From the NCBI GenBank assembly GCA_900317635.1, contig ONHN01000023.1, forward strand, positions 23,863-60,917: a DNA stretch of 37,055 bases, written 5' to 3'. The position numbers and the translations under genes were made by a program. This DNA is from an uncultured Prevotellaceae bacterium (GTDB taxonomy: Bacteria > Bacteroidota > Bacteroidia > Bacteroidales > Bacteroidaceae). Each line of letters starts with the position of its first letter. Within the stretch, counting starts at the first letter, position 1. Below are positions 34,521 through 37,055 of this stretch, one piece after another. The notes beneath the pieces were generated by a model. That model saw nothing but the letters and a program-made list of their open reading frames with translations, did no database searches and was not told the origin of the DNA.

Positions 34521-36899
34521 CTACATCCTCGGCTGTATGCTCTGATAGTATAGCTCGCTGTCGGCTCGATTCATATTGAAATCCTTTCCGCCGCTAAAGG
34601 TCCAGGTGAAACTTGTTTGTATGAAGCATACGCTGTTTCGCTGTCGCGAGACATAGACATAGCCAGGATTGCATATATAGAACGAGCGGCGTCGGCGCCC
34701 ATTGATGGTAAGACTCCATTGGTATTTACCATCGTTCCACGATTTTGTAATTCCACCATAAACATTCCACTTGCTGCTGTATCTCATGTTGTTCGTTTGA
34801 TAGGAGGGTTCTGCGTTGCCGCCCAAGCGCAACTGCCATCCGTGTTTGATGTAAAATGTATTGTGCAAGCCATAAAGGTGTTGCAAGTGCGTCTTATTGT
34901 AGAGGATGCCTCCAATGGTGGCGTTGTCGCGATAGATGTTCTGATAGCCATAAAGCGTCATTTCCCACAAGCGTTTCACGGGTTGCCATTGCCATGTTTG
35001 TTGAAAATGGATAACGTTGCCCCCCTTGCCGTTCACTGGGCGCGTGCAGAAATATCCTTCACTGTCGCGCGTCATCTCCCAGAAGATTTCGTTGGAATAG
35101 TGCGTAAAGCTAACACTCAAAGAAAGCCGCCCATTCCATAGCATAGCGGCAGCTTCTATAACGTCGCTTCTTGTCGCTTTGAGGTCGATGTTGCCCGTGG
35201 TATAGTGGGTGGCATTCTGCCAGCCTTTGCTCTGCTTGATAGCATCGTATGGCACGTCTCCCATTCGGCGCTGATAGCTCAGGCGTAGGTTGTACTTCCC
35301 GTCACCATCAACCTTCCAAAGCAGCGATAGGCGAGGTTGCCAGCCCGAATCATAGTTCTTGTATTTCGACTTCCCCTGTTCGGTATAGCTGGTGTAGTTA
35401 TGCTGAACGTTCACACCGCCGCTGTAAGAGAAACGCCCCTTACTGCCTGAAAGCGTGAGGAAAGCGTAAGGCTGCGTGGCAAGGGTGTGAAAGTCGGGCT
35501 GTGAGGCATCGGGCAGATCCATGTTGCCGCTATGATGATAGTCTAATTGCTTGCGCCGCCTTAGTATCCACCCCATGCTGCCACCAAACTTAGCGTTAAG
35601 TATTTTCTTAATGATGGGAAAGGCGTATTCAGCACGTATGCGCACGATGTCGTAGCCGCTTGTGGCGTGGAGTTTGTCGCTTGCCGTCAATTCGTCGGAC
35701 TGCCCATCGCGAGTGCGGAGGTACTCCTGCCCATAATGATAGTTTGAACCTCGCCTCAACCATTCGAAGCGCATTTCAAAATCTCCTTGCCCATCGTAAT
35801 TGAATTGAGCGGCCACATCGTTTGACAATCCCTGAATGGGGCTACTATGCATTGTTTGCCGTGCACGGCGATCGGTATAGAGAAGGTTCTTCGTTACCGT
35901 TGCCCATGTTCCCTCCATAATGAAATTGTCATACACTAAGAAGCGACTTTGGGTGGTTAATGCATATCCCACGGAGAATGCCCCCGAAAGGCGTGCGGAC
36001 TTGCTATGGCTGATGATGCGTGTTTCTTCTTGGTAAAGCCCATCGTCCCCGTAGGTAGCTGTAAAGTTATGCGGCCTCCCCCCTCCGCCTGAGGGGTTGA
36101 GCGAAGCATACACGTCCCATTTCCCTACATTGTAAAAGAACATTGCGCTACCACCGCCATTTACTTCCCTGACACCATCGAAGTGAAGGAATGAGCCCAC
36201 CTGTCCGAAATAGCCTCCACGCTCAGGTTTTTTGAGCGTCATATATATAATAGCACCCGTCAGACTCGCTTCTCGGTTGTCGGAAGGGTTGTAGAGCACT
36301 TTGACATCCTCTATGTGCGAAGCTTGCAAGCTCTCGATTTCGCGCAGGTCGGCAACCTTGCGTCCATTGATGTAGTATTCTGCAACCTCTTTTCCGTTCA
36401 CTCTCAATTCTCCTCCTAAGTTCACGATGCCTGGTAACACCGCCAGACCTTCCAAGACGCTCTTACCCTCCATTCGTTTGTCACCCGCTAAGCGAAAATT
36501 AAACCCATCCGCATCGAAGTGTACGCGCGAGGCCGTCACTACGGCAGCTTCAAACGAGGCGGTGGAGTCGGGCGCAAGGGCTATCCACACGTCTTGTGCT
36601 GGTGGTCGCACCAAGACATCGGTCGCAGAATACCCCATCGCATACGCCACAACGCGCAACGCCTCGCCTTTTAGCATCTCTTCTCCCACGCAGAAACGAC
36701 CTGCACTGTCGCACCGCGCCTCAAACAAGACGTCATCACCTCCCTCCACATACCCACGAACCACAGCGAAAGGAATGACAAGTTCGTCCTCTCCGCTCAC
36801 TACATACCCTGAAATTTGAGCTAATATAGGATGAGAGGGAAGGAGAAAGAATGAAAAGACCATTAGGATACAGGCGCAAGGGTAGTTAAAATGTTTCAT
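34521..36899 (-). CDS. TonB-dependent receptor / outer-membrane beta-barrel protein
   Basis: A 792-residue outer-membrane protein. The signal peptide (about 27 residues, ending P-I-L-A-Q) leads to a carboxypeptidase-regulatory-like domain at about 29-110 (I-S-G-Y-V-V-S-G-E-D, D-S-A-G-R-F). Next is a plug domain with F-R-L-A-G-D-K-R-M-E-G-K-S-V-L-E-G-L and L-R-V-N-G-K-E-V-A-E-Y-Y-I-N-G-R-K-V. The following E-D-V-K-V-L-Y-N-P-S-D-N-R-E-A block precedes a large barrel. This is the OMP_b-brl_3 type of receptor, often without a SusD partner. The ligand is unknown. The upstream region contains a 13-base homopolymer that may switch expression. The gene is bounded downstream by repeats at 34222-34518. 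Confidence 0.87.
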   Translation of the reverse strand: MKHFNYPCACILMVFSFFLLPSHPILAQISGYVVSGEDELVIPFAVVRGYVEGGDDVLFEARCDSAGRFCVGEEMLKGEALRVVAYAMGYSATDVLVRPPAQDVWIALAPDSTASFEAAVVTASRVHFDADGFNFRLAGDKRMEGKSVLEGLAVLPGIVNLGGELRVNGKEVAEYYINGRKVADLREIESLQASHIEDVKVLYNPSDNREASLTGAIIYMTLKKPERGGYFGQVGSFLHFDGVREVNGGGSAMFFYNVGKWDVYASLNPSGGGGRPHNFTATYGDDGLYQEETRIISHSKSARLSGAFSVGYALTTQSRFLVYDNFIMEGTWATVTKNLLYTDRRARQTMHSSPIQGLSNDVAAQFNYDGQGDFEMRFEWLRRGSNYHYGQEYLRTRDGQSDELTASDKLHATSGYDIVRIRAEYAFPIIKKILNAKFGGSMGWILRRRKQLDYHHSGNMDLPDASQPDFHTLATQPYAFLTLSGSKGRFSYSGGVNVQHNYTSYTEQGKSKYKNYDSGWQPRLSLLWKVDGDGKYNLRLSYQRRMGDVPYDAIKQSKGWQNATHYTTGNIDLKATRSDVIEAAAMLWNGRLSLSVSFTHYSNEIFWEMTRDSEGYFCTRPVNGKGGNVIHFQQTWQWQPVKRLWEMTLYGYQNIYRDNATIGGILYNKTHLQHLYGLHNTFYIKHGWQLRLGGNAEPSYQTNNMRYSSKWNVYGGITKSWNDGKYQWSLTINGRRRRSFYICNPGYVYVSRQRNSVCFIQTSFTWTFSGGKDFNMNRADSELYYQSIQPRM

Positions 36900-36952
36900 A
36901 GTATAGAAGATTTATTTACGAAAACTGCTTCAAGTTTCGGGAGTTGTGATAC

Positions 36953-36965
36953 GGGGGGGGGGGGG
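36953..36965. repeat. G13 homopolymer upstream of receptor gene
   Basis: Thirteen consecutive G on the plus strand (C on the transcribed minus orientation), ending 54 bases before the receptor ATG. Such tracts slip during replication and can change promoter spacing. I could not place clear -33/-7 boxes around it. Confidence 0.8.
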
Positions 36966-36970
36966 TAAAT

Positions 36971-36987
36971 GGTGCGCAGCGCGCACC
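36971..36987. other. GC-rich palindrome near right edge
   Basis: GGTGCGC (36971-36977) and GCGCACC (36981-36987) form a 7-bp stem around AGC. Nothing coding is supportable from 36988 to the window end. Confidence 0.45.
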
Positions 36988-37055
36988 GCACCATGCTTAA
37001 CCGCGTATCCTGACGAGCGTAGCGAGGAGGGATGCGCGGCAAACTATCGACGATG

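Noticed and set aside
36988-37055. Possible end of a further gene at the right edge
   Set aside because: Short open frames exist on the minus strand but none shows a recognisable sequence, and the stretch is too short to support a call.

Overview
The window comes from a Bacteroidota chromosome, most likely a Prevotellaceae-type member of the Bacteroidales. The evidence is the gene content (Bacteroidota-type HU-like protein, WbqC family, bacterial GH3-like enzyme, DUF3108, FloA, exported GH2 beta-galactosidase, TonB-dependent receptors, a C-terminal module resembling a type IX sorting domain) and the repeated promoter pattern TTTG-N19/20-TAnnTTTG. No phage, conjugative element or intact insertion sequence is visible. 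Apart from a few relics and repeats this is ordinary core and accessory chromosome.

Left edge (1-652): the 3' end of an HU-like gene, a broken PIN-domain toxin gene and a long near-perfect palindrome that looks like a small mobile-element relic. From 653 to 15500 every gene is on the minus strand. Read in the direction of transcription, the first run is prmC, a TonB-dependent receptor, a periplasmic HMA protein with a cysteine-repeat tail, a GH3-like enzyme, an Ig-like lipoprotein, a DUF3108 protein and pdxB. The second run is queC-queF (overlapping by 4 bases), dapB, lepB, a WbqC-family gene and ribD. The queC leader can form a small preQ1-I-like pseudoknot.

The middle (15696-18684) carries an aminopeptidase P and malate dehydrogenase on the plus strand. 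From 23012 down to 18979 lies a compact five-gene minus-strand operon: a VTC-type polyphosphate polymerase domain, a DUF4956 membrane protein, a DUF2490 outer-membrane protein, a small secreted protein with a sorting-like tail, and a Cthe_2159-family secreted beta-helix. This is the best candidate for a poorly described system. Next come an exported GH2 beta-galactosidase (minus), floA and a lipoprotein (plus), and a coiled-coil lipoprotein with ilvE (minus).

The right part holds two identical tRNA-Val(UAC) genes, a decayed HU-like ORF with a 22-bp tandem repeat, an ATP-grasp enzyme, and an esterase flanked by copies of an inverted-repeat element in opposite orientations. It ends with a large outer-membrane beta-barrel receptor whose upstream region contains a run of 13 G, a plausible phase-variation site. 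Several families of short intergenic repeats are scattered through the window.
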